The notes beneath the pieces are model-generated. The model did no database searches. It had not been told where the DNA came from and saw only the letters and a list, made by a program, of their open reading frames with translations. From Agapanthus africanus (lineage: Eukaryota; Streptophyta; Magnoliopsida; Asparagales; Amaryllidaceae), in contig CM057347.1 in the NCBI GenBank assembly GCA_030015575.1, positions 506,357,176 through 506,421,175 on the forward strand: a DNA stretch of 64,000 bases, read 5' to 3'. Positions 21,050 through 33,515 of this stretch are shown piece by piece. Positions within the stretch are counted from its first letter, which is position 1; each line of letters opens with the position of its first letter. Position numbers and translations under genes: made by a program.

Positions 21050-23221
21050 AGACCCCAGACCTCAATTCAAAAAAAAAACGAGAGGAACTTTTTCTTGAAA
21101 AAGGTCAAGAGTTTCAAACAGAGAGAAAATCCTGAGAAAATTTCAAAGAAAAAGGTAAAAACCTTCACGAGAGAGAAGAAATCTCTTTTAATAAATCATT
21201 GATCTAAAAACCAGATCGATGTTCCTCACATAATAAACAGTGCTTTGCACTTCTTATGAACCACTGGTTCTTTAAAAACAAGAAAGCAACAAAAATAAAA
21301 TTAGTGCTTTGCACTTTTTTGAACCTCTGGTTCTTGAAACAAAAAGAAAAACTTATTTTTCTTTGATCTAAATTAGATCAAGAAATCAAATAGTGCTCTG
21401 CACTTCTGTTCTTGAATCTAAAAGATTCTTAGTGCTCTGCACTTCCAAACTGCGCTGTTGCGCTCTTGGGAAAGCGCCACGTGTCAGCATCTGAATCACT
21501 TGCGCTATGAGCTTTGAGATAGAGCTTTGCTCTCTGTAATTGGCGCAACTTACCAAGGTGCGCCACGTGTCAGCAGCGCAAGCGCGGCGCACTAGCGCAG
21601 CGCACTGCGCTTGCATGACACGTGTCATCATCACAAGCGCTTGCGCTCTCTGGTTGGCGCAAAGCGCCTGAAAATGCAATGCATTTCCTAAAGGGCCAGG
21701 CCCAAATCAAAAAGACCAAGCAGGCCTAATTAAATTGATGCTCTGCATCATTTATAAATGGGCAGAGCCCAAACAAAATAACAAAAATGCTATGCATTAT
21801 TTAAAAGGGGAGAGCCCAATTGAGAGGTCCAATGGACCAAAACAAATGCTCTGCATTATAATAAGAAGGGTAGAGCCCAGTCAAAATAGGCATAAATGGC
21901 CTAAAGTAATGCTATGCATTATTCTAAAAAGGGGAAAGCCCAGACAAAGGCCAAAAGCAAATAAAATGTTTAATATTTTTAATTGGACTTAGCCCAATTT
22001 TGACCGTAAGTCCTTAAATTAAATTGACTGAGCAAAATTGCTCTCTTAAATCAATTTACATCCGGTTCGAGGGTACATCTCCGAACTCCTCTGACAATTC
22101 TCGTTGTAATCCTTCAACGACGTCAGAGAGGCGATGGGTCCCGACGACCACACATCGATACGGACTGCGGGGTCCTTAAACTCGTGGACCACTACGTCCT
22201 TAAACTGGTATTGGACCGAAATGTCCTTAAACTAATATGTGTTCCAAACACGGGAATGTTGGACCATTACGTCCTTAAACTGGTATTGGACCGAAACGTC
22301 CTTAAACTAATGTCGGACCACCACGTCCCTAAACTGGAACATGGACCACCACGTCCCTAAACTGGAGTATGGACCGCAACGTCCCTAAACTACCGATAGA
22401 CCACTACGTCCCTAAACTGGAACAATAGAGCCTCCAAATGCTCTTTTGTCGGATCTAAACGGTCCCGTTTAAGTTGATCTTAGCCTCAAATAAGGCTAAC
22501 GCATCCTTAAACATTTAAACAGACTTTAGTCCCAAATTGGACTATAAGGCCCCCGATCAACTGTGGTTCAAGGGTACATCTCCGAACTCCTCTGACACCT
22601 ATCGTTGTAATCCTTCAACGTCGTCAGAGAGGTGACGGGTCCCGACAGCCATATATTAAATGGACCACCATGTCCCTAAACTGGAAATGGATCTAGACGA
22701 TCCCGTTAAGTTGATCTTAGACTCAAACAGGACTATCGTATCCTTAACGAACGTTTAAGTTGATCTTAGCCGCAACGTTACTAATGCATCCTTAAACTAA
22801 AAACACCAAACCCGAATCTAAGTAAATACGGATTTGGACTAATTCACGTCCTACGGGCGACGGCATTATTCAGTCTCCGTATACAATCCACGGGCAACCA
22901 CAAACAAAACAAACACACACGACACGAAGTAAAATTCTGGAGAAGGAGATAGTTGTTACCGCGATGCGGTAGCGTAATTAACTGCAGGGGCTTGCGCCTG
23001 CAGGGAAGAGCATCCCCACAATCAAAAACCCCTCAAGCGAGGGGGAATCTGACAAAGTCTGCTACATCGGCCTCATCCGTCTAAACCTCCGATACACGGT
23101 GCCATAAATCAACTTGGCATCTTCGGAGAGGTGGACGGATAAAACCATATAGCATCTGCCCCGAATCTCAGCGTCAGGACTTCGCAGTCTTGTGCACCGT
23201 CTTTCGGAGGGGAACAGATTC

Positions 23222-23238
23222 TGGCACGTCCGGTGGGA
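23222..23238 (+). other. tRNA primer-binding site of element 2
   Basis: TGGCACGTCCGGTGGGA lies five bases after the 5' LTR. It differs from the element 1 site at one base (CGT for CGC). A tRNA-Arg primer is plausible but unverified. Confidence 0.75.
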
Positions 23239-23366
23239 CCTCTTCCTCTTTCCACTCCACACTTCATGTGTCGTCTTCGCGAACCAATCGCGGTTTGTTA
23301 ACGGTTGCCTCTGGATTTTAAGTTACTAAGATTTGGTCTTTTGCTTGGCGCAGAACTCAAGATTCA

Positions 23367-25754
23367 ATGGCCTCTAATTGCACCAACTGCTCGAAGTGCC
23401 ACTGCAAAGGATGCTCCACCTCACCGGGAGGTGTAGCAAATAAGCCCCAAGCGGCTTCCTTCCTCGCTCTGCCGGTAGGCCAGGTGACCCAAGCCACCAC
23501 TGGCCTGTTCTTCGGGACCATGATCCCACCTACAAGCTTCCCTATGCCAATACCTGCACCGGAAGTGAACAAAAAGTCGGTCTTCGACCGGCTCACTGCT
23601 ACGACGACCCCTGTCAACGGGTCGCCCACTATCAAATCATCAGCCTCTGTTTTCACCAGGCAAAATCAGAACTCTAAACTGGCTGTCCCAAGGAAAGCAA
23701 TAACTGCTGCTCCAGAAGTCGTCAAGGCAGCTTCCCCTATCAAAGAGTCAGTCTTTTCAAGACTGACGATTCCTGCTCCTGCCCCTGCTCGAGGATCCGT
23801 CTTCGACAGGTTGAATATCACCCCTCAAAAGACAACCTCAGTCTTTAAGAGGTTAACACCAGCGACGCCTCATTCAAACAGGGGGCAAAAAGAAGATGTT
23901 TCAATCTCCGAGCCAGTCCCAACGGCTCGTCATGCTCGACGTCGCCATTGGCAACGAGTGAGGAAGGCAGGGGGCAACTCCCCCTCAGGGCTAACTCCAC
24001 CGGCTCCAGTGGCGGAAGTCAACGCTGCTATTCCAACTGGGAACAGCTTTGAACTGCTGAGGAGGGTACGCAAGAACTCTCCAACCGCTACACTGAAAAG
24101 ATCTCCTTCACCTGCGGAGAGAGTTCCGGAAACAAAACAAGAACAGCCCCCTCAACGGCTGTCCTCAAGAATTTATAAAGTTTGGCGGAGGGTTCAAGAC
24201 TCTGTGATCAACCCAGATCACTCTCGTCAGCAAAAGAAGGCGAAGGTGTAAAAAGGAAAAGACCGTTCTATTGAACAGCAAGGGACAACAATCGCTAGGG
24301 TGCCCACTGCAACGGCCCCTTCAACTTCAACGGCCCACAAAAGAAGAAGGCCGGAGAAACCCCCCGCGTCGGCGATAGATATCAGAGGTGATGAACCCAA
24401 ACGCCCTAAGTCAGGGGGCATAATAGTTCATACCGTCTATGTGGCATCTGGTAAAGAAGATAGCCGCATATCTATGGGTCATCGACCGCTCACCCGATCA
24501 GTGACCAAGGCACAGGAGCAACAGCAAAAGCTCCAAGAAATGATGAATGCTATGGCTGCACTTACCGGGCCAAAAGAAAACCTTGAAACGTCCTCGGATG
24601 AACGCCAAGAGGAAGAAACCGATGCCGAATTCTTTCGTCGGATATTGGAGAAGAAGGACAAAGAGGCTGCTGAACAAGCAGCCAACATACAGCGTATGGG
24701 CCTCCTCTTCCAAGACATGATAGGGATGATGATACAACAAGATCCTCCGGCTGAAGAGCCCCCGATCGTCCTTGGAGACGATAGGGGAGAAACATCAAAT
24801 CCTCCACCAGCTCTGTCGATAGCCAAGGAGGATACAATCTCCAAAGCTGATTTGGATGAGTACATCGCCCAGCAAATACGGGTTCATCATGCGACCGAAG
24901 CGGCTGGTCAGGTCGTAAAAACGGGGCGGCTATATCCAAGTTGGTACGATCAAATCAAGTACCCACCCGGTTACACAATTCCCAAGTTCCATGTCTACAG
25001 GGGGACGGGCAATCCTCACCAGCATGTTGCCCAGTTCAGGGCACTCTGCGGCAACACCGGCGGTGATGACAAGCTGTTGCTTCGCCAGTTTGTTGGAAGC
25101 TTATCAGATACGGCGTTTGAATAGTACTCTGAGCTCCCGAACGACTCTATTAAAACCTTCGCGGAGATGGAGCTGCTGTTTACTCAGCGTTTTGCAAGCG
25201 CCAGTGAACGTACCCCTATGACGGCACTGATTAACGCCAGGGTAAAACCCGGCGAGACGTGGGTTCAGTACGCTATACGATGGCGGAACTTATGGTCGAA
25301 GTGTGAGCAGCGCATTGAAGAAGCACCCGCGGTGGGTATGTTTGTGGGAACCCTTGATCCGCAAGCAACCATCTCACAATTTATGATGTTTTTCAAGCCA
25401 ATTACCTTCCAGGCCTTGATTGACAAACTAGCGCAAATGGATCAAATGGGCCATAAACCCCCTCTTCCAAGGCCGGACTCCCGAAATAACAAAGGGAAAG
25501 GAAAAGCGATCGTCGTCGCTAATGCTCAACAACAACCGAGCGACTCGAAGCCAGTTGCTCGTCAAAGTAATATACGCACGTACGTGCCCCTTGAGGATAG
25601 GATGGGACGTCCTTATTCCTTTCCCCGCGATAAAACGAGAAGGTTATTCGAGCTGGCGTTGCGCAACAGACTCATAAATCTGCCGGATCCAAAACGTCCG
25701 TTGCACCAAATGACGTCAACGAGCCCAACTACTGTCCTTATCATCGAGTACTAG
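23367..25754 (+). pseudogene. Element 2 gag (N-terminal region and core)
   Basis: One frame from MASNCTNCSKCHC to past the gag core, with stops at 24249-24251 (TAA) and 25122-25124 (TGG to TAG within SDTAFEWY). The N-terminal 290 residues are proline-rich with recurring SVFDRL/SVFSRL/SVFKRL phrases and end in a basic part. A coiled-coil-like stretch (EFFRRILEKKDKEAAEQ) comes next, then the gag core: YPSWYDQIKYPPGY, HVAQFRALCGNTGGDD, LLLRQFVGSL, FAEMELLFTQRF, VKPGETWVQYAIRW. A frameshift near 25705 ends the frame before the zinc knuckle. The start is supported by the homologous start at 16702 in element 1. Confidence 0.88.
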
Positions 25755-26497
25755 GCCATCCGATCGAAGATTGCTACGTTTTCAAGAATTGGCTTGAAAA
25801 CCAATACCGACAGGGCAAGTTCGCGTTATCTGACAAATGGAAGGTGAATCCCCCATAGCCCCACACCTCTAAGGGGACGAATACGCCAGGGGCAACATGC
25901 TCCGTCATTGAAGAAGCTCCTTGGGAGGTTGTATTATCAGCCAAGACAAAGAGGATGCTAAATGATCTTCAGACATGTCCAGCGATCAAGTGGAAGAATC
26001 CCTTGGAACCTCAGGTCATTGAAGGGATGCTGAAGCCACGTCCAACTCCAAAGACCGATGGTGGTGGTTCAAGCACTTGCAGCCAGCCATCAAAACCTTC
26101 AAAAAAGAAGAAGAAGAAATCTAAGAAGCCCGTGAAACCTGGCGACAAGCGCACGGACCTGCAAAAACAAATTGACGCGCTGGAGGAATACAATCAAAAG
26201 CCACGGACTCCCATTACGCTCCAAGAATTCCTCAATCACGTTTTTCAAGAAGAAGATGAGGAAGGAGGTTCATCGGATGAATCCAAGGAATATGTGGCGA
26301 GCTGTCATATGATTTCCCATTCGGCCACAAACGAGGAGGAGACTCCTTGCACTGAAATGCTGGGGGCAGATCCTGAACCAAAAGTCCTGGGGCCATCAGA
26401 TGAGGAAATTGACGCATTCCTCAACGAAGCTCAATTGAAAAGTAAAGCTGATCGAGAACGCGAGACGGCTATATTGGAAAGGGCCAAGCGCCAGTGA
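25590..26497 (+). pseudogene. Element 2 first zinc-knuckle module and linker
   Basis: GRPYSFPRDKTRRLFELALR precedes the frameshift. After it, in the frame used up to the protease, comes NYCPYHRVLGHPIEDC (C-x2-H-x4-H-x4-C) and GKFALSDKWKVNPP. A TAG at 25856-25858 replaces Gln. The linker has PSKKKKKKSKKP, then KPGDKRTDLQKQIDALEEYN and an acidic region, and stops at a TGA (from CGA) at 26495-26497. The frame continues unchanged after it. Confidence 0.8.
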
Positions 26498-27928
26498 CTT
26501 GATGAAAGAGCTGAAACAATCCCGCTGGAGCTAAACACTTCCGCTACCGACAAAAGCCAATTCAAGATGAGGAAAAAGTTTGCTAAGGCCATATCAATGG
26601 GCATGAAGCTACCATCCTCTGAAGGAAACATCACTGGTGAAATGGAAACGCACCCCTCCTATTGCTTATATCATCAAAAGATTTCGCACCCCACTCAAGA
26701 GTGCAAAGCTTTCGATAGATGGTGGCAAGGATATGTTGCTCATCGACAACACTTTAAGCGGGAAAAGCGTAAAACTCGTCGAGAGCAAAGAAATATGACC
26801 GAAGGGCTTAAAAGAACTGCTGGCGATTGTTGCATGGTTAACACCGGTAGATCACAAGTGTCCATATTCGGGAGTGATTCTGATGAAGAACTAGAACTTG
26901 CCCCCCTCTTTAAAGAGTCCGCCTCAAGAAAAGAAGAAGAACCGAAGGTTTGCGAAAATATCCGGCTACGTAATCGCATGCTGCCCGAAAAGAACCTCGG
27001 ACCCTCGAACAAAAAAGATAAAGGGAAAGAAAAGGCCACTGAAGATATCGTCTTAGATGACCAAGTGGTGGAAGAGCTAGCTGCCAAAGACCCACCACAG
27101 AAGAATAAGGTGGATTACAACGTCTTAGCACATCTGAGGAAGCTGCCCTCACAGCTCAGCATTCTTGGCGCCCTTTTGCTATCAAAAGAGGCGAGAGATT
27201 CGTTAATTAAGGCGCTCCAAGACCCAGAACAATTCCAAGCATGCCTGGCCGATGAAAAGATGAAGGATGAAGTGGAGGAAGTGCACACGGCCGATGTTAC
27301 TTTTGGCGATGAAGACCTTCTACTTGGGACGTGCGAACACAATCGCCCTCTCTATGTCTCGGGATACTGCCATGATATAAAGATAGGCAAAATCCTGATC
27401 GATAACGGGTCGTCTGTTAACCTACTCAATGTGCGGGTGTTGAAAGAAATCTGCATGAGCGTCCAGCACCTTGCTCGGGACAAGATCACCATCTCCGGGT
27501 TCGACTCCCAATCGTCAAAAACTCTTGGATCTGTGATACTGACACTACGCTTCGGGCTACTCGTCACGGACATTAAGTTCCACGTCATAGATGCCAAGAC
27601 ATGCTACAACGCTTTGTTCGGCCGACCATGGTTACTCGAGTACAACATCATCCCTTCTACACAACATCAGTGTATGAAGTATTTTAAGGATGGTTTCGAG
27701 TATACCGTGACGGGAGAACTGAACCCGTTCTCTGTGAACGAGGTCCGCAAATACGAAGATGCTAAATACTTCTTACCGGATTTCGAAGACACAGAGAAGT
27801 GTCACAAGCCGGAGGATAAAACTAACGCTACCATCCCTGTCTTCGGCAGTGATACTGAGGAGGAAGAGGAGAGAGTTTATTCGGGTCCGCCCAATACACC
27901 AAGCCGGGACCATCGGCTCCTACATTGA
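26498..27928 (+). pseudogene. Element 2 second zinc-knuckle module and protease
   Basis: Open from 26498 to 27928. It begins with a basic segment (KKFAKAISMGMKLP) and SYCLYHQKISHPTQEC, a second C-x2-H-x4-H-x4-C pattern, then FGSDSDEE and a Lys-rich linker. The retropepsin follows: GKILIDNGSSVNLLNVRVL carries the catalytic Asp in a D-N-G-S context, and CYNALFGRPWL is the second conserved strand. It ends by frameshift near 27895 after a run of glutamates. Confidence 0.87.
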
Positions 27929-28026
27929 TCTTTGGTAGCGATTCGGAAGATGAAGTTCATGCTGTATTCTCTGCTTGACCTCCAATACAAACGTCCGCTG
28001 ACGAAGAGCAAAGTCTCCAAGTCGCC

Positions 28027-28514
28027 ATGGTGCCGCCTAAACATCATAAAGAACTGGATGCACTTAATATCTACAGTGTAGAAGGGCTGCGGACATTCTA
28101 TATCCCTCTCAGGAGAGAAGGCGAAAAAGCAATTCTATTCTACCGCTCTGAAGAGAACAAAGTGGAGAGAGAAATCTGGCACGGGGCGGATCCTACGTTG
28201 GACAGGCTTCAACCCATCCGTCTACCCAGATATTATACAGAAGGCTTGAAGAGGCTGTTGAAGCGCCAAGGGATACCCTTCAAACAGACCGTTAGAAAGG
28301 CTAAATTCTATGACAGGGTTTGGAACGTCCCTGGAACTCAGCACAAGCTTCTTAATGGGAGAATGGAGACAATCGGGCTCGGATACATTCGCTCTAAGAA
28401 ACGAGAGCTGCTCCGCGACTGTTACGTCGTGCACAAATTCAATGAAGAAGCGGGTGCTCAATGGGAGGACGCCAATCCTGAACCAGTAAAAGTTCCAGAT
28501 GCAAAAGTGCCCGG
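28027..28514 (+). pseudogene. Element 2 protease-to-RT linker, part before the copia insertion
   Basis: Contains YRSEENKVEREIWHGADPTL and YDRVWNVPGTQHK, conserved with element 1 but of unknown function. The copia element 3 splits a Gly codon at 28514. The frame is identical on the far side (38940 onward), so the insertion itself did not shift it. The residues after 28514 in this open frame belong to the copia LTR. Confidence 0.85.
28510..28514. repeat. Target-site duplication of element 3 (left copy)
   Basis: CCCGG before the left LTR; the identical CCCGG is at 38935-38939 after the right LTR. A perfect 5-bp duplication fits a recent copia insertion. Confidence 0.95.
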
Positions 28515-30746
28515 TGTAGGGTTCCTAGGCACTCTAGTGAGGTCTCCCAAACCATCATCCATGGCAATTTCAAAAATTATGGTGCCTACAAACCCTAAAC
28601 TACGGATCGATAACTAGATGTCTAGGCGAACACTGAACTAGTTAACACTTAACTAATGAGAAAATGGAAATACAACCTTTGTAGATCCGGTGCTCCACCT
28701 CCATAGCTCCGCAACGAAGTCCTCTCCGCTGTCCAAGTCAAATCCGGGCTCTAGGATCGGCTTCGTCGGAGAATGGGCAAGCTAGGTCGTCGATGTCCAT
28801 GCTGAAGATGATCTACGTCGAGGCATCGCTAGATCAAGCTCACAACTTCACCAAGTCATGAAACTTGTGAAGTAAACACACTCTACTACTTGGCAAGAGG
28901 TAGAGGATGAAGAAATAGGAGTTGGGTTAACTTTAGAATTGGATTTCTCACTCAAAAACATCAATCACCATTGATGAGGTAAGCATTTCTTCACTTGAAG
29001 CAAGGAAGAAGAAGAAGAAAATGTTATGATAAGATTATTAGAAAAAGAAAAGAAAATGAATTCTTATCATAATTCTAACCATGGTCAAGTGTAGAGAATG
29101 AATCATGGTTAGTGGGAATGGTTAGGGTTAAGGATGAGATAAGAATGGTTGACTTTATCAAAGCTTCATGAAGCTTCAACTAAACTCCAAATCTAGCAAC
29201 CATTCTTTTCTTTTTTCTTTTATTCATTTATCAAAAATAAAAGGATAATTAAATAAGATAAATGAATAATAAATAATAAACCCTAACCATTTCATTAACC
29301 AAGGTTTAATCTTTACACTTGAACCCTAGCATGACTTGTATCATCAAACATGATACAATCAAGCGCACAAAAACATATCGCATATGCAATGCGCACGAAC
29401 CAAGTGAGAAAATCCGTCTAAAGTGAACCGATACTAGTTAATGCAAAGTAATATATCAAATATATAATTATACATTAAATCATTAAATCAACACTTGATT
29501 CAATGATCCGGTCATGCGCACATAACCGACTGATATCATTAGTAACATCTTATCGAATCAACACTTGATCCGATAACCCGGCTATATCGCATATAACCGA
29601 TCAATGTCACATCGCGAGAATTGAATACAGTATCACATACTCGTATTATTCTCGGTCCCGCACATATCTCATATGCGCTCCTATTTCGTTTCGCTTGAGC
29701 CAGGAAACCTCTGTGTAGGACTCTAAAGACTCGTCAATACGCCGGCAGCAGATGATGATCATATCAAGCATCCACAAGCCGCAAGCGGTCTGCTAAACGT
29801 AACGGCCACCCGGGTATTGAGCGATCTGAAGATCGACGAGCAAGCCCGCTCACACTCCAGTGAATCCGACCAGTAACACTACCGTACAGTCCGGTCTGTT
29901 CGTCTGATATGTCGCATATCTCGCCTAGGGGTGGTAAACGTCAGACCCCAATAGCTCAATAAGTCGTGTCGATATGAGGTCTATAACTGTTCGAGATACT
30001 ACTGGTAACACTTACCAGTAAATCTCAGCAACCCTGGCCAGGGATTTCCTGTTATAGCCAATCGAACACTGCGCAACATCAACTCCCTATACCGGGAGAG
30101 ACGAATCCCCTCCTATCGCTCATTGCCTCCATGTGACTCGGGACTGTACCCAAAAACCACCGTTTTGCACGCCCTCTTGGACGTGGTAAGATGGAAATCA
30201 AAGCACAGTGGGAACCACACAAGACTCTATGACGATCTCGGGTCAACAGACTACTCTGTACCAGTGTCACCAGAGAACTGCCATCTGACGTGAGGTATAA
30301 TACCATCTGGGAGTTCTCGGCGAGTCCGTCCAGTGTACCCAGTCTCTACTGAGCACCCGTATATCATCTCTGATGTCAAACACCGATGGATATGGGATCA
30401 TCCATCGCCCATCTGTATGGGTCGAGAAGGTATACGCTAGTCTACTCTGGTATATCGATGCCCCGTCTCGATACACCCACGACTAGGGACTTTGAAGGAT
30501 GTACTTATAGACTACCATGTCCCCACTAGTATGATCCGCATCATAGTCCAGGTAGTCAAGTACAGATCCTAAGGGCTTTACCAACATGTAACAGAGAGAC
30601 AATCAGCATACACGTTAAGGTAAAGGGTAACCAGATAGCATACTATCATGTCGAGCAAGAAAGTCCTCCCTATATATGTCCCAGCATCCACTACAATATA
30701 GATCCAATGTACAGTAATGACCTCTACGGCATACATATAACTAACA
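28515..30746 (-). repeat. Element 3, 3' LTR
   Basis: 2232 bp, nearly identical to 36703-38934. It has no coding content; the matching short open frames in both copies (for example around 30079 and 38267) are duplicated non-coding sequence. Parts such as TGGGACTCTAAAGACTCGTC (TAGGACTC here) are shared with the element 4 LTR. Confidence 0.96.
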
Positions 30747-30757
30747 ATCTCCCACTT
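30747..30757 (-). other. Polypurine tract of element 3
   Basis: The minus strand reads AAGTGGGAGAT, directly against the 3' LTR. The identical tract adjoins the element 4 LTR at 57269-57279. Confidence 0.88.
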
Positions 30758-33515
30758 GCACTAGGGCCATCTGTAGCAGTGGTTGTAGTATCTCATACTC
30801 AACCATCCCATAAAAGTCTCTCTCTGGGAACAGGCCTTTGTGAATGGATCCGCTGTGTTGTCCTCTGAGTCTACTCTCCAAACCTCGATCACCCTGGAGA
30901 TCAACCATCTCCATGATCAAGTGATACTGCCTTAGAATATGTCTGGATCACTGATGGGACCGGCGTTCCTTGGCATAAGCCACAACTCCATTGTCACACA
31001 ATGGAAGGAACATAGTTCATCTCATGAACCAATATACACCCAAACAGCCTCTTTGGTAGCATCTTAAATAGCGATGTATCCAGCCTTTATCGTCTAGTAT
31101 GTCACGGTATCTAGATTGGAACTCTTCCAACATACCGTCCCTTTACTGAGGGTAAAGACAATGCCTGTGACTGACATTCAGTCGTCTTTATCACCCTGGA
31201 ACCCTTCCAGTGATTCTCCCCAGGATCGATTGATACCATCTCACTACAACTAATGAGAATCCTAACATCCAATTAAATCTATCTCATAGATCCAAAATCC
31301 AGGATTTAGTAGGTATCACTTTGATCCTATATGGAGAATTCTAGTGATAAGCGAAGATTGACCGAACGTAGCATAAAAAACTCTTTTCTTATCAAGAGTA
31401 TGTCATCCACGTACTCTACGAGGATGGTCACCATACTCCCTACTACCTTTTTGTTTATACAAGGTTCATCTACCATTTTGATGATGTCAACTTCTTTGAC
31501 TAATTCATCAAAACAGATGTTCCAACTCCGCGATGCCTGCTTTATCATATAAAACATTTTGCACACGTTTCCGCTGCTCCCACTGTCTATGAGGCCCTCT
31601 GGCTGTGTACTTATAGACGCACTCTTCTAAAACATCATTTAGAAAAGCAGTCATGACACCCAACCACCAGATATCGTAGTCATGGTATGTAGCCGTGACA
31701 AGTAGGATCTGGATGGACTTAAGCATAGATCCTTGAAAGGGTTTCATCATGATCCACGCCTGGTCAATAAGGAAAACCTTTAACAAGTCTAGCTTTGAAA
31801 GTCTCAACTTTTCCATCTACACCAAGTAATCTTCTCAAGATATACTTGCTCCTGATGGGGATTTAACCCTTCAGATATAGCAGCCAAAGTCCATACTTTG
31901 TTGGTGTATAAGGATTCCATCTCAGATCGATGAACATCCAGCCATTCTTACAGAGTCTTACTCTTGATGGCCAGCTCGAAACTAGTTGGGTCATCATCTC
32001 ATGATGCAATCCTCGCTCCCACTGTCATAGAGAAACTGAAGTATCTCTCAGGTGGGTGAGGAACCCTACTAGATCGGCGGAGAGGCTGAGGTTCGTTGGA
32101 ATCTACTGAATCCTTTGGCTCTATCAAATCATCAGCTGTAGTTTGTATAGCTGGAACCTTTCCAGTTCTACATTACAGACTTTGCCTCGAGCTTGTCCGG
32201 ATTTTGCTTTTAGACATAGGCCGGACAACCCCAAATCTTAACTAACTTAAGACATGGGTTCTTCCCTTTCCATATCTCATATGGAGTGGTAGGCAACTGA
32301 TTTGATTCAAACCCTATTCAATAGGTATGCATCTTCTCAAGTGCATAACTCCCAAAAAGGAAATAAGTAACTCAGTAGTACTCATCATAGAGCACACCAT
32401 ATCATATAGGGTGTGATTGCTCCGCCCCGATATACCATCGTGCTATGGTGTATGCGGAGGAGTAATGCTGAGAGAGAATCTCATTCTCCTTTAGAATAGT
32501 CCTGGAATTCCGTGCTCAAGTATTCTCCTCCTTGATCGCATCAAAGGACATAATACTTTTACCCGTATTTTGGTTCTCTACTTCTAACTTATATTCTGTG
32601 AATATCTCAAAAGGTTCGGACTTGTGTTTCAACAGGAACATAGGTCTGAAACTCGAAAGATCATCAGAGAACGTAATGAAGTATAAAGAACCAGTCTTGG
32701 CATGTGTAGACAGGGGACCTTACATACATCAACATGTATCATCCCAAGAGTTCACTAACTCTTTCTCTGTTTCCAGTAAACGGAGCTATGGTCATCTTAT
32801 CTTTGTGACATGACTGGCGAGTTTCACAAGATGTAAATTCAAACTGATTTAAATATACATCTATATGTAACTCTAGCCAGTCGGGTCGCATTGATCTGAC
32901 CTAGTCTACAATACCTCAAGAAGGATTCGTTCATTTCTGAACTCTTCCTCTTGTGTGTGTTCTGTATACTAAGAACTGTAGTTTGATTTAGAACATCAAT
33001 GCTTTTAGATAACGTGCCTGAACCAATCAACCTTTGATATAGGAAATGTTCAAAACATTATCCATCAATACAAAATTTTATCATTTCTTTACTTATAAAG
33101 AGACTGATATGATTTTGTATATCAGGTTCGTTATCTAACAACATTCGTTCAGAATCAATGTATTGGTAATACAGGGTGACAGTGACCGACAGACTTGGCT
33201 GCAACACTTGCCCCGTTTTCTGCCTCATGAAACTTATCACCCGTTCTCAGTTCTCTACCTTTCTGTAGCCCTATGTAACAAATTACATATCTGGGATCCT
33301 GATCTGGTATCACATACCCAGGACGTAGAGGATACAGAGAAACAGTTATCTGTAATGAACATACCCGAAGATGATGCATCAGCATGCACTCTCTTCGTTT
33401 GGGCGGCACGGGAATTCTGGTAATCCCCAATTTCCTGCTCTGTCTTATAACAATTATAAGTTGGAGCGGGACCAACGTTCCCCAGCTCAGCATAACAAGC
33501 GGGTTCGGTCAAAAA
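30758..33515 (-). pseudogene. Decayed copia pol of element 3
   Basis: Fragments in several frames on the minus strand, in reading order right to left. Protease and pre-integrase remnants lie at about 33000-33515 (SWVCDTRSGSQIC, NGASVAAKSVG), with the DTG active site changed to DTR. An integrase C-terminal part is at about 32150-32330 (TPYEIWKGKNP, WGCPAYV). Reverse transcriptase is at about 31327-31830 (AFLNDVLEECVY, MIKQASRSWN, EYVDDILLI). RNase H traces are at about 30760-31250. Stops and frameshifts are frequent throughout. The domain order protease, integrase, RT, RNase H confirms copia. Confidence 0.82.

Larger units (their letters stand above)
20477..23216 (+). repeat. Element 2, 5' LTR
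   Basis: 2740 bp, partner of 51853-54613. It contains GC-rich tandem repeats at about 20640-20870, a TATA box at 21041, AATGC...GCATT palindrome repeats at 21675-21930, and the GGACCACCACGTCC minisatellite at 22185-22430. Blocks built around TACATCTCCGAACTCCTCTG occur at about 22070 and 22565. The last part is homologous, inverted, to the left end of element 1 LTRs. Confidence 0.93.

Noticed and set aside
30079-30476. Two small minus-strand frames, repeated at 38267-38664
   Set aside because: Identical because they lie in the two LTRs of the young copia element; LTRs are non-coding and no family match is apparent.
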